Under the pieces are notes generated by a model. That model made no database searches and was not told the origin of the DNA. It saw only the letters and a list, made by a program, of their open reading frames with translations. Below, piece after piece: positions 1-10,801 of a stretch of 64,000 bases of DNA (within the stretch, counting starts at the first letter, position 1; the number at the start of each line of letters is the position of its first letter). The stretch is taken from contig JAKSZU010000006.1 of the NCBI GenBank assembly GCA_026018925.1, positions 194,729,449-194,793,448 on the forward strand, in the 5' to 3' direction. This DNA is from Tupaia tana (Eukaryota; Chordata; Mammalia; Scandentia; Tupaiidae). The translations under genes were made by a program, and so were the position numbers.

Positions 1-1239
1 AGGACATTTACTTTTTATTTTCATAAAAAGAGTATAGCTTAGCTTCTAACAACTTGTTTTTAGCCTGAACTGGGAAAAAAATGACCTAGTTGATCAGATT
101 TACCTAAGATGGAAGGAAACAGTGATGTAAAGTTTGTGGATAAATGTCTGGTCTGTTCAACCTGATATTTATGGGTACAATGGCTTGTACAACTGCAAAC
201 TTTAGTCATGTGTCCATATTTTATAGCTCAGAAAACTGTCGTATAGGGGGACGGTAAGGAAATAGACAGCAAAGAGGTAAGTTAGGAGAACATTTTAGCA
301 ATCCAGGCAAGAGTGGTTAGTGACTCATCTTGCTTGGTAGCTGTGAAAACTGAGAAATAAGACAATAGAAACAAGAGAGATTATGGAGGTTAAAACCCAC
401 AGTAATTGGAATTGATTGTGAGAAACAAAGGAGAGAGTGAACACGAGACTCCTCTGAGATTTTTAAGCCTGGTAGCATTACCAGAAATATGGACCACATA
501 AAGATGAGTTATTTGAGAAGAAATTATAGTTAGATAGAAAACTATAGTGCTGTGTGACCCAACAATTTAAAAATAATATAAATATGTCAGCAGGCTGGCC
601 TGGCTGAATCTAAGGAGGGATCGGGATTCTGAGACCAAAGGCACCACTCTGGTCAATGGAGGTCCATGGCATGTTTGGGTAAGTGTGTGGGTTTTTGAGA
701 TTTTGGCTAAAGAAAGACAAAAGCAAGAAGAAATTCATTTCCACTTAGAGAAGAAAAATGGAGAACAGAATGAAGTTTTGTCTTCAGCCTTGGTGTTAGG
801 ACTGTGTCAGTCTTTGACAGAAGGCAAACAAAGCTGTCAATAAAGGGAAGCAGGAGTAGGATACAGAGTGAGAGAACCTTCACCGTAGTCGGAATACTGA
901 TTTAATTCATGAGATACTGACAACTCACTTATAGGTAGGTGAGTAGGAGAGCCAGGAGCCTTCCATAAGTGGATGGGGATGGGAACCAGAAAATGTAAAT
1001 TATTATTATTATTATTAAATACAATAGGTGATGAAGTCTGAAGACATCTGAACATCTAAACTACGAATAGATAATAAGACTCTCCAAAGGTTCAATCATT
1101 TAATCAACACGAAATGTATCAGATTAGAGATAGAAAATGAATTCCTTGAACAATAAGGTTGAAGTTTAATGTGACATATGTAAATAAAAAGGTTAAGTTA
1201 AACAGAGATTATTCAAGGCAGCCTGGAAGACAAGACCAA
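1..1239. other. Unassigned AT-rich non-coding DNA
   Basis: I recognise no gene and no interspersed repeat here. The open frames are short and have no codon-like bias or family motif. The only simple-sequence feature is a short (ATT)n run near 1002-1016. The stretch could be unique intergenic or intronic sequence. Confidence 0.5.
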
Positions 1240-1430
1240 TAGCCTTCATTTATTGAGTACTTACTAAATGCCAGGGATTGTACTAAATAATTTATATAAT
1301 TATCTTATTAATCTTCACAATAGGTATTAGTATTTTTTTTTTCTTCCTTTTTTTGTTTTAAAAAAAGAGGAAACAGAAGAAAAATTAGAAAACAAACTTA
1401 CTCAGAGCTGGACTTCAAACTCGGATCTAT
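1240..1430 (-). mobile_element. MIR (ancient tRNA-derived SINE), antisense
   Basis: The plus strand reads 'catttattgagtacttactaaatgccagg', then a run of AT, then 'gaggaaacaga' and a reversed box B near 'ggacttcaaactcgg'. This is the order of a reversed MIR. It is heavily diverged, as expected for a mammal-wide repeat. Confidence 0.6.
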
Positions 1431-1784
1431 TGTGATGCATGTCAGCTTTAAGGTTTAGCAACACTGGGTTATTTTGAAATGTGTTGTTTGGGGAATGGTC
1501 AGATGAGAAACTAGGAATGGATATTTGAATAAAGCAGGAATCAGGATAATTACCCAGAGGAAAGCAATTGACTGGTTGATTATAGTGAGCAATGATTTAC
1601 ATGTGCTTGAATCTTGTACATGTAAATACTGAGAATATGTTGATCTTTACAAGAAAGTTTGAAGGTGCTTGCTATCTCCCTGTAACACGTTATAGAAATA
1701 AACTCCTTTCTTCTCCAGCTTATGCCTCTTATTTCACTGACCGTGAGAAGTATTTGGACTTAGTTAGCTGATAACAATTGTATT

Positions 1785-2056
1785 CTTTTTTTTTTTTTCC
1801 CTTAATTTTGTCAGAGTGCATATGTACTTGCAGTAGGTGGGAGGGAGTGGAGAAAAAGTGAGAAAGCACCCCTCCCTCTCCCATGGGAAATGGTTATATA
1901 GTAATTCCTTCCTCTCCATTTCTTCCTCCTACTGGGATTTTGGGCACACATGCACATGTACCTGGTGTGGTTTTTCAAGCTGCTGGATCAGGGACTCAAA
2001 CTACATAGTAGGCCATGTGGGATCCATTCACCTTACCCACCATCTGACCAGCTGCC
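1785..2056 (-). mobile_element. tRNA-derived SINE, old copy
   Basis: Poly(T) at 1785-1798 is the reversed A tail. The body follows (CTCC-rich at 1900-1930, 'gggcacacatgcacatg' at 1943-1959) and then the reversed tRNA head with box B near 1996-2006 and 'ggccatgtgggatcc'. Many substitutions and no clear TSD make it an old copy. Confidence 0.75.
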
Positions 2057-2768
2057 TTAAATCTATTATACTCTTAAGAACTATGCAAGGGACCACAAGT
2101 ATATGTCACATATTTAGAGTATTATGGCCCTACGTTCAAAATGACCCTTATTATGAAGATAAAATTGTCAGCATATCGGGACCCGAATATACTAAATATT
2201 CCATCATTTGACAATACCTCCTTGTTTTCATTCTGTAGTCCCCAAGCAACTTTCTGAATATAATATGATCTTCTCTCTTCCAGAACTAGACAGGCCGACA
2301 CATTCTTCTATACATGATGATGTTTGTTATCTTTCCTTGAAAATTATTTAGAATATAGACATTGATCTTAGGAATGTAGGAGTTTATTTCACCAGGGAGC
2401 ATAAACCTACTATTAGTCTGTTTGAAAAATCAGGTAGTAAACTGAGGACCAAGGTAATGTCACCTCATGAGGACTTCAAATGATACTTTAACCATTCCCT
2501 TGCCTGTCCATTTGTTTTCCTTCATAACTGCTATGTTTCAGGTACTTTACAAGTCACTGAATCAACAGTACTGTAATTAGACAGATATATATATTTTTTT
2601 CTCAAGATCTAGGATACTACCAGGGAGTATAGAGGCATTGAACAAATTATTGTACAAGTAATTAACTTTTACAATTGTTGTAAGATCTATGAAAAACAAC
2701 AGTGTATGACACAGGCATGGAATGAATGACTTTACCTGATGTGGGAAGTCATAGAAAGTTTCCCTGTT
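2057..2768. other. Unassigned non-coding DNA
   Basis: No repeat or gene was recognised. The sequence is AT-rich with no open frame that looks coding. Confidence 0.4.
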
Positions 2769-2784
2769 GAAATATCTCTGCATT

Positions 2785-3070
2785 GGAACCAGCAGTTGGC
2801 ATAATGGCTATGTCGCTGGACTCCCATGTAGTTGACCACGGTTCAAGTCCCAGACCTGGTGGCTTGAACTCACAGAGGGCACGTGTGTGTGTGTGCCCAA
2901 GATCCCGAGAGGAGAATGGAGGAGAAGGGATTGCAGCATGGCCATCTCTCCTGGGGGATGATTTCTCACTTTCTATCTCTCTGTCTCTCTCTGTCTTTCT
3001 GGTGAGTGCACACACCCTATAGCAAAAACCTCTCCAAAAAAAAAAAAAAAAAAAAAAAAGAAAAGAAAAA
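2785..3070 (+). mobile_element. tRNA-derived SINE, young full-length copy
   Basis: The head starts GGAACCAGCAGTTGGC and has box B 'GGTTCAAGTCC' at 2842-2852. The body holds 'AAGATCCCGAGAGGAGAATGG', a CT-rich stretch at 2960-3000 and the 3' end CCCTATAGCAAAAACC followed by a long A tail. A 16-bp TSD flanks it: gaaatatctctgcatt at 2769-2784 and gaaatacctctgcatt at 3071-3086, with one mismatch. Two overlapping frames across it are artefacts of the SINE. Confidence 0.95.
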
Positions 3071-3369
3071 GAAATACCTCTGCATTACATTTTGAATATG
3101 ATTTTTTTTTAAGATCTCAATAGATTTTTCTAGAGATGTTGTTTTTAATTGGTGGGATAGTTAATTAAAAAGGACTACCAAATGGTCTGAAATATGTTCC
3201 TGGTTGTTGGAAGAGAAAGAGAGAACTAGGAAGTGTTGCAGATGATAGTTGAGATGGTGGGAGTGTAGGAGAACAGATACAAAGAGGTAAAGACAGAGCT
3301 TTTAGAACACCTGTATTCCGAGCACAGGAAAAACAGAAATTAAGAAAATTAAAGTTTAAGAACTAATCA

Positions 3370-3641
3370 GGGTCTAGCTGTGGTAGTGCACATTGAACAT
3401 TGAAACTCAGTAGGCTGAAGCCACATGGAAGGTCCAGGTTTGAGTCTGTGCCTATCTAGGGGTGGGGTGGGGTGGGGGAGATAGCTAACAATGGTACAAG
3501 TCTGTAATCCAGCTACTTTGAAGATGAGGCAGGAGATTCATGACACAGTAGATCCTATCTAATACAACACACACAAACACAGACACACACTCATACACAC
3601 AGAAGAAAAACAATATAAAAAAGAAAAAATAATAAAAAAGG
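3370..3641 (+). mobile_element. Composite SINE: tRNA-like head plus 7SL-like body
   Basis: Positions 3370-3455 resemble a tRNA-derived head with a box B-like 'GGTTTGAGTCT' near 3437. A (GGGGT)n linker lies at 3460-3480. Positions 3480-3580 read 'tggtacaagtctgtaatcc' and 'gatgaggcaggagattcatga', the hallmark of a 7SL RNA/Alu monomer. A CA- and A-rich tail runs to about 3641. It could be two independent neighbouring insertions, but no TSD separates the halves and two other composites in the window have a similar layout. Confidence 0.6.
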
Positions 3642-3794
3642 GAAGAATGTCACAATATTCTAGGGATGATATGATTTAAAAGAGTAAGGAAAGATCATCA
3701 CCACGATCAAAGCTATGAACAAGTGAAATAGATTGAGGACAGGAACTGAAAGTTATGGCAGACACTAGTAATGACCGCAAGTATCCCCTCTATC

Positions 3795-3903
3795 TTTTTT
3801 TTTTCCTTCTCCCTTCTTCCTTTTTCCTTCTTCCTTCCCCCTCCTTTCCTCCTCCTCCGCTTCCTCTTCCTCTGCCTCCTCTTCCTTCTCCTTCTTCTTT
3901 TTA
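3795..3903. repeat. Polypyrimidine (CT-rich) tract
   Basis: About 110 bases are almost pure C and T on the plus strand, so polypurine on the minus strand. It is a candidate for triplex-type DNA and replication slippage. No mobile element surrounds it on the left. Confidence 0.85.
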
Positions 3904-3992
3904 AATCTTATACTCATGGGTATTTAATTGTGAAAGAAAAGCAGTCCATGAAATACACAGTCAATTAATTTTATTTATTTTTATTATTTTTA

Positions 3993-4257
3993 AAAATTTG
4001 CTATAGGGCATGTGCAATCACCAAAATGAGAAAGAGAGAAAGAAAGTGAGACTACACTCCTCCAGAAGGATGGCTATGCTGCAATCCCTTCTCCTCCATT
4101 CTCCTCTCAAGAATTTTTGCACACACACACACACACACACACTCACACCCACACACTCACACATGCCTGGCATGTTTTCTAAGGAGATCTAAAAATCGAA
4201 CCATGCAGTCAGTCATGTGGGATGTAGCCTTTAGCCACCACACCACCAGCTCTGCCT
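3993..4257 (-). mobile_element. tRNA-derived SINE with expanded (CA)n
   Basis: It reads reversed: 'tttgctatagggcatgtgcaatcacc', then 'tgcaatcccttctcctccattctcctctc', then a (CA)n expansion at 4121-4163 where the family has a short CACGCACGCACAC motif, then the reversed tRNA head ending near 'caccaccagct'. The internal CA microsatellite is the oddity. Confidence 0.85.
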
Positions 4258-4439
4258 GTAGTCTTCTTTTTAGTAGGAATTCCTGATTCTTAGTTGGGCA
4301 CGGTGGACAGTCTCCAGTGGGGACATCCTCACTGAGCATTGTGTTATCACTGTGCTAAGGTCTGGCCCAGTGAGGTTTTTCTCACCTATAGGCAGTGTAG
4401 ATGCCTCTCACAGTCCTTTATTCAAAGTCACACCACAGT

Positions 4440-4600
4440 GATTCTTCTTAGAAGACTTGTTTAATAGCATTGAGATCTCCTCTCCTAGACTGTAAACTTT
4501 TTGAGAATGCAGATGAGGTCTTTATTTATTTAATATTTGATGTTTAATGCTTTATAGTAGACACTTAAAAGTGTATGTTCTGAATAAATTAATGAATTCA
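4440..4600 (+). mobile_element. L2 or MIR 3'-end fragment
   Basis: The series 'ctagactgtaaactttttgag', 'tctttatttattta' and 'gaataaattaatgaattc' matches the conserved 3' ends of L2/MIR (CTAGACTGTAAGCTCC ... AATAAATGAATGAAT). It is short and diverged. Confidence 0.5.
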
Positions 4601-4749
4601 GCACAAAGCTCTCATTTTGCTGAGGAGGAAACTGCAGGAGGGGTGGGAATGCCAAGTGCATGTTGACAATCATATAACTAGTAAGTGGAAAGCTCACCTC
4701 AAAATGGCTACACTTTCCATTGTGAATGCTAAGTTGTCCTCCATAGCCT

Positions 4750-4817
4750 AAATCAAACCCTAACCCCCCTCAAAAAGAAAAATCAAATCAAACCCCAATC
4801 GCCCCTCAAAAGAAAAA
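4750..4817. repeat. Two-copy tandem duplication (~34 bp)
   Basis: The unit 'aaatcaaaccctaac' followed by C-rich, 'ctcaaaaagaaaa' occurs at 4750-4781 and again, slightly changed, at 4785-4817. It is a small local duplication with no function apparent. Confidence 0.75.
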
Positions 4818-5294
4818 CAAAGAACTCCATTGAGATCATGTTTGGATGAATACGAGTTGGTAGGTGAATCAGGTAATGGTGGCACCTTCCAGAGAGGGAG
4901 GAATTGCTTAGAGCATTGTTAATGATTCTTATAACATTAATATTTTCCTTTTCTTCAGTTTTCTTTGGAGGAAATGGAGGAATGTAAGGTAAAAGTATGG
5001 TTGTAAATTAATGCAGAGAAGAGAGGAAGAAGCAATTTCTTGGGCTTTTTTAAACTTCTAAAAATGTATTCAACATGCATTCCATGAAGAACACATGAAA
5101 AATCAGGTAACTATAAATTCCTTTGTCTATGCTATATTTCTGCTCAGGTCTTAGTGATGCTGTAAAAATAATGTAATAGGATTTATATCCCTGTTGACAT
5201 TTAAGGCTTCCATCCAGGTGCAGTATGGAAGGCATGAGAACTATGGGCCTTTGAAGACAGAGCATGTGCAAAACACCCTCAATGGTAAAATATT

Positions 5295-5705
5295 TTAAAA
5301 AAGTAAACTCTCTTCGGTCTTTGTCTTCTCACCTGTGAAATGAAAATAATGAGCACACCTATGGTGGAACAGGCAATAGTACATTGGTCTTGTAGTGCTG
5401 GAAGCCACATGACTGAGTGTGGGTTTGGATCCTGAGTATACCTGAAACATATCAGATGTGCACACCTAAGATCCTGAACAGCTGGAGGGCTGGGGAAGAT
5501 GGGGCATGATGAGACTCTGCTGAGAATGCTTGTCTCTTTCTTTATTGCTTTCACTCTTACTCTCTGACGAAAGAAATAAAATACACTTAAAATCCAAAAC
5601 GAAATAAAATGAAAATAGTAACAATAGCTAGTTCCTGTTGTAAGAATTAAGTGTATTAAACATTTTAAGTGCTTAGTAACAGCTTGGCACATAAAACCAT
5701 TGGAG
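5295..5705 (+). mobile_element. MIR interrupted by a SINE
   Basis: The left part (5310-5350, 'cttctcacctgtgaaatgaaaataatgag') and the right part (5611-5700, 'taagaattaagtgtattaaacattttaagtgcttagtaacagcttggcaca') are consecutive pieces of a MIR core and 3' half. The gap is filled by a SINE flanked by a duplication of the MIR bases 'aaatgaaaata'. Confidence 0.65.
5353..5606 (+). mobile_element. tRNA-derived SINE, old variant nested in MIR
   Basis: A diverged head ('gtggaacaggcaatagtacattgg', box B-like 'GGTTTGGATCC' near 5423) is followed by 'cacacctaagatcctga', a decayed body and a CT-rich stretch at 5530-5565. The A-rich tail leads into the repeated target bases. It belongs to an older branch than the common GGGACCAGCAG copies. 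Confidence 0.65.
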
Positions 5706-7169
5706 CATTAGCTATCTCTCTCTGTTCTTCCATTGTGTGTCTACCACCGAGATGAGGTAAGCTGTGCTGAAATATCTTCTTGTGTTGCTGAATAACCCGA
5801 GGATGTTTCCCAGGTTTATGGTCTGCAATAAGGATGGCTTAGACTCTATTTAACTGGTTATGATGCAAAAGTATGTCAAGACAGCCCTGTTCTTGGCATT
5901 GTGAACCATGTGAAAGGAGAAATAAGCCATGCTGGACAATAATTCCAGCACAAGACGGTATGTTTTAAATATCAAATGAATGTTTATGTTTTCAGAGGAG
6001 GCAGATGTGGCTGCTGTCTGGTGCATCCAGGGAATGCTTCCTGGAGGCATCAGAAGTGTGCAATGAAAGACAGCCGTCACTTTGGAGTTAGGATTTGCCT
6101 CAGCTGGTTGGTGCTCGCCTTTGCAGTCACGAGCCTCCTCCCCCCCACCCCCACATGCCTGTAGAGAAAAATATGAGCCAGCAACTCATGACGCTGGAGG
6201 AACACCAAGGCTGGGAAAGCACCCTGCACGGTGCTAGCTATCAACAGAGACAGTATTTTTAACAAAGACAATTTTCCAGGCTTCCATGAAAAGAAACAAA
6301 CGAACCTTGGTGAAAAACTGTTCTTGTTCTATGACTTCTATGTCACTCAGCTCTAAGTCAGAGCTGAGAAATGGTTATTTTCCTGCTGACATCATTGCAG
6401 GATACTTCGTAGCATGACACGACAGCATTCACGCTCAATCCTGGCTCTGCGCACCCTCCAATGGCTGCGATTTTCAAAAACAATAAAGATATCTACTCTC
6501 GGTCTCTGTCTTGATTATACTGCAGGCACAACCTGTGTGGGGAAACAATATCCTGGATCAGACTGAAGGTTTGCACAGATGGAACATTAGTGGGAGGAGC
6601 TGCCAGCAACTTCTCTGCCAACTTGTTAGTGCTGGAGACATTATCCTCTTGTTTTGCCAGTTTAATAGAGGATCAGTCGTAAAGATTCTCTGTAGGCTCA
6701 GCAACATAATTATTATCTATGGTCTCTGCATTAACTGTGAGAAAACATCATGGTCTGAATCTGCCTAATTTCAAATGCCAAGCTGTGCCCACATTCAGCC
6801 CACAACCGAACCTGAGAACTCAATATACCCTTCGCATCACTAGCACTGTCATCATGGCGGATGTGAAGTGCATGTTTGTCCAGGCCATGGTGTTTAACCA
6901 TTGCCATACTGCTGTGGAGTTACCTCCGCCCTCCTGCCCCTTCCCAGCAGCAGTGCCCTTGCAATGCAAACTCATTAGAAGGGTAAATGTGTCACATTAA
7001 GTTCTGGTGCTCAGTCTAGAAGTGCCAAGCCCCTGCAAATTTGGAAAACAATCTTCTTAACAGATGGGCCACATAAAGTTTACAACATGTGCCGTGTGGG
7101 AGGTAGTATGGCTCTGGATGAGAAACAGAAGACTGGAAATTTGGGAGCTCAGAGTTTTTGAATTTGCTC

Positions 7170-7170
<1 letters not shown>
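5706..7170. other. Unassigned block, moderately GC-rich, candidate conserved non-coding
   Basis: No repeat was recognised across roughly 1.4 kb, unusual in so repeat-dense a window. Sections 5985-6260 and 6390-7010 are richer in G, C and CpG than the surroundings. Open frames at 6511-6768 (85 codons) and 6719-7000 (93 codons) overlap, lack a known domain and have no splice context that I trust. I do not call a gene. Confidence 0.4.

Positions 7171-7212
<42 letters not shown>
7171..7212. repeat. Homopolymer (T) run of about 42
   Basis: An uninterrupted T run lies between 'tgaatttgctcg' and 'gcttgtaggcag'. No SINE or LINE body lies on either side, so it is not obviously a retrotransposon tail. 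It could be the remnant of a tail-only insertion. Confidence 0.95.
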
Positions 7213-7215
<3 letters not shown>

Positions 7216-7738
7216 TGTAGGCAGATCGCCTAAGCTTATATCCTTCATGTCTCTCTCATATGACCTTATGTCTTAACCTTATATGTGTGTGAGTCAGAGA
7301 CATCAGGCAAATGTTTTCTCCTAATATGAATCAACATCAAAATGCTTATTGCTTCTACTAGAATTATGTGCAACTGGTATAAAATTGTAAATAAAATGTG
7401 GTTGCAGGATCCGGAAAAATCCATTGAATTTTGCATCAAATTTTAAATCTAAAAGACAGTACTCTTTCATCAAGAACAGGTATATAACTGGAGAGCTATT
7501 GTCACTGCTGAAAAGGGTGTTGCCAAAAACCATTGAAAAATACTTGGATTGTGATTTCTATGAGATATGTTGCACTTACAACATATCTGTTAAGTGGCTT
7601 CTAGAAATCTAAGAGGTGTTAAACATTTTTAGAATCAAAATCTTATAAATTTGATTACAGTCTAATGCCAAAGGCTCTCAAACATGACTAATCCTCATTT
7701 TTTTTTTTTTTTGAAAGGCCTATTTAAAACAATTTCCT

Positions 7739-7985
7739 GGGGCCAGATAGTTGTGCAGTGATAAAACACAATGCTCTTCAGAGAAATTCCACATGGGAAG
7801 GTTACTGGTTTAAGTCTGGAGACCTTCCTGAGTATGCCAGTCACACACAGGACTATGATCTGAGTCTGGCTAAAGTCTAGGGGATGTATTCCAACATCAA
7901 GATCCTATTGGAGATAGTGTCTTTCACCCTACCTCTCTTACTCATGGGATAAATAAATAAGTAAGCTGAAATGAAAAATAAGTGA
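7739..7985 (+). mobile_element. Old tRNA-headed SINE
   Basis: It starts GGGGCCAGATAGTTGTGCAG, has 'cacatgggaaggttactggtttaagtctgg' as the T-arm/box B region (about 7789-7819) and ends in 'gggataaataaataagtaag'. Its head is closer to the heads of the tRNA-7SL composites than to the young family. Confidence 0.6.
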
Positions 7986-8559
7986 ACAAGTTTCTAAGAC
8001 CTGCCACAGGCCTATTGATTGGAAATTTCAAACTGGAGCTAAGATATCTATATCTTTAAAAATGTTTCCTAAATGATTCCAATGACAAGTCATACTTGGG
8101 CTGTGTCGCTGTTTATAAAAGTATATAAATCAATAACAATGTTTCGGATTAAACAAGGTTGAAATTCCAGAATCAAAGAAAGAAATACAGGAGTTTTCAT
8201 GAAAGAGAATAGAAGGTTTGGTTTAGGAGAAGATGGAACTGAGAAAGAGGAAAGTTTAGAAGAGGAATTATGATTTAGCCATAAAGGAATGTAGAATAGA
8301 AGTGATTGAGTGTAATAGCAGCCCTGAAGGTGAAGGTAGAAAGACACATTTAGTTGTGTGAGTAGTTATCAAAATCTCTGCAAAAAGTCAAAATGCATGT
8401 ATTACTTTGTTATAGAACTTCTCATTTTGCTTCCATTTTCCCCACTGTTTCCCATTTCCAATTTGTTTTCCAATCTGACTTCAGAGTGCACCTTTAAAGG
8501 TTCAAATCTGAATCATAAAATTGGTCTGCTTAATGCACCCCGGTAGCACCCCTGTCTTG
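7986..8559. other. Unassigned non-coding DNA
   Basis: No recognised repeat or gene. Two short frames (minus 8090-8347, plus 8358-8546) have no recognisable content. Confidence 0.4.
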
Positions 8560-8980
8560 CAGGATCAAATACCAAGCACTGTCCTACACAAGGTGATTTT
8601 GGCATACCTTCCAGCTAGACTCCATGCACACATCAGCGCATTAGCAAATCAGTTCATCTGATTACTCATTGCTTTGTGGGCACATTGACCTTTTGTCATT
8701 CTTAGGCCACACCAAGTTCTTTCCCACCTGAACCTTCAGACACGTTCGTTCCCTCTTTCCTGGCATAACCTTCTGCTGTGCTCTTCCCATTTTCTCCCAC
8801 CATTCACCAATAGGCTGTGGCCACCCTTCACATCACAAATGAAATGACTCAGGGAGGTCTTCTCTGAGCATCCAGTTCAAATTAGGCGCCTTCATTACAC
8901 TGTCGTAGTACCCTATATTTTATTGAAAACCCTAATCATAATTTGAAACTTTATGTTCACTTGCTTCATTGTTTCAATAG
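8560..8980 (+). mobile_element. L2 LINE 3'-end fragment
   Basis: The series 'ggccacaccaagttctttcccacctgaacc', 'cctttcctggcataacc', 'agggaggtcttctctgagc' and 'ttttattgaaaaccctaatcat' follows the order of the L2 3' region. Divergence is high, as expected. Confidence 0.6.
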
Positions 8981-9766
8981 TACGATAAAGGGTGATTCCT
9001 GGGAGCAATCTGTTTTGTTCATCACTATGTATATGGTGTCTGTGAAAGTGTCTAAATATAGTATGTGTTTAATTAATAATTGTTGCAGTAATGAACATAT
9101 CATGGGTATTCAGAGACCTCAAAATTAAGACAAAGAATGAAATATGGTATTTTCTTATTAAGGCATTCAGTCTGCTCTTGATAAACTGTCACATAAACTG
9201 TCTAATGATATTGCTTTAAGTGCTTTGGAAAACACAAAGACAAATCTCATAGTGGAAAAGATAGATATGTAAGTAAAAGTGTATACAGTATTGGCAGAAT
9301 AATTTGAGTAGTAGAACAGAGGCACAACTAGGAATAATAGGAGCTTTGGTTCTTAGATCTAGGAAAATCTTACCATTGAAGGTGCACTTAAACTGGGCTT
9401 GAAAGCTCTAGATTTCAGTAATAGAGTATAGTGAACATTAAGGTTTCTGACTTCAATCATAGTTGCCTCTGTAATTTATTTTCTTTCCATTCTGTCAGTG
9501 AGGCATTTATTTGGGAGAAAACCCCAAATAGGTATCAGTTTCACTACACCAACCATAGTCGTTAGTTGTCTCAATCCAAGACGGTCTAATCATTTTTTAC
9601 GTCCCTGGGATTTGTAGTTGTGACTGATTTCAGGCAGTTAACGACTGGTGGTAGATCTCTTAGGACATGTTAACTAAGAGTTTAGGATGACCATATGCGT
9701 ATTTTGCCATAAGCATAGAGAAGCAGGGGAGGCTAGTTAGGTATAAATAAGAACGTGAAGACTATG

Positions 9767-9893
9767 AGGGAAATTGAAAAAGTTCATGGAAAAATGGAAT
9801 TACAATTTGAGTTTATTTTGGTTCAAAGATGTTTAAAATTCATCCATATTTTTAAAATAATGTACATTTTCTGTAAATTCATATACAAAAAGC
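9767..9893 (+). mobile_element. Mariner-type MITE, single copy
   Basis: The left arm 'attgaaaaagttcatggaa' at 9772-9790 and the body 'gtttattttggttcaaagatg' fit a short non-autonomous mariner with arms resembling TACTTCAAAAAGTTCATGG. The right arm is decayed ('ctgtaaattcatatac'). Confidence 0.5.
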
Positions 9894-10317
9894 ATAGATA
9901 AAAAGAAGAGAGAGACTGGGAGATATTACTATGGTTCTTTATGATTTCCTATATTGCATTTTCAGTGCCTTGTGAGCCCTGATTTATCTCCTTTGATTAA
10001 GCCTGTGTTAATGTGTGTCTATTATTTCAACTATAAAGAGCCTTAATGAATATAGAAGAAAAGGTAGGAAAGGAAATTACAAAGAGGTGGGAAAATGATG
10101 AATCAGTCTATGAAAGAGAGCACAGGGTACGTAGAGACACGGTTTATCTGTATTCCTGTTTCATGATCCCATTTTTGAGTATCAAGTAGATGGATAAATA
10201 ATTGATTGAAATATGTTGACCTAAACTACCAATTATAGAAAAAGAAATATGTATGTACATAGGATGAGATTATATCTCCTGGTCGGAAGTTGTAGAAAAG
10301 GTTGGAGAAAATACTGG
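9894..10317. other. Unassigned non-coding DNA
   Basis: Nothing was recognised between the mariner fragment and the MIR. Confidence 0.4.
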
Positions 10318-10425
10318 AATTGAAGTCAGACCTGTCGATTGGTTTGTAGGTTTTGCTTTGCCACTAACTAGGTATGCAATGTTTCACAAGTTACATGACC
10401 TCTCTAGGCCTTCGCTGACAAAGAA
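10318..10425 (+). mobile_element. MIR fragment
   Basis: The core 'gctttgccactaactaggtatgcaatg', 'caagttacatgacctctctagg' matches the MIR core order (CTCTGCCACTTACTAGCTGTGTGACC ... CAAGTTACTTAACCTCTC). Confidence 0.65.
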
Positions 10426-10516
10426 CAAAAGTATTTTATGGGTCCACCTCACTAAAAAATGTATATAGCAACCAAAAGCACTTTAATTCTCTGATTATAT
10501 ATTCTCTGAAATTCTT

Positions 10517-10792
10517 GGGACCAGCAGTTGGAGTAATGGCTATGTTGCTGGACTCCCATGTAGTCTGCGGCAGTTCGAGTCCTGGATCCAGTGGTGCAAA
10601 CTCATGCCAGGCATGCGTGCGTGTGTGCCCAAGATCCTGAGAAGAGAATGGAGGAAAAGGGATTGAGGTGTGGCCATCCCTCCTAGGGGGTGACTTCTCA
10701 CTTTCTGTCTCTCTGTCTTTCTCTGTCTGTCTGGTGAGCGCACACGCCCTATAGCAAAAACCTCTCCAAAAATAGAAAAAAAAAAAAAAAAA
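10517..10792 (+). mobile_element. tRNA-derived SINE, fairly young
   Basis: Full layout: GGGACCAGCAGTTGG head, box B 'AGTTCGAGTCC' near 10572, 'cccaagatcctgagaagagaatgg', CT-rich stretch at 10700-10735, 'CCCTATAGCAAAAACC' and an A tail. A short TSD is likely (gaaattctt at 10508-10516, gaaatgttc at 10793-10801). Confidence 0.93.
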
Positions 10793-10801
10793 GAAATGTT
10801 C

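Noticed and set aside
2842..2852. tRNA-like box A and box B pairs suggesting tRNA genes
   Set aside because: They belong to SINE heads: no acceptor stem closes, no terminator follows at the right distance, and the sequence continues into a SINE body with poly(A).
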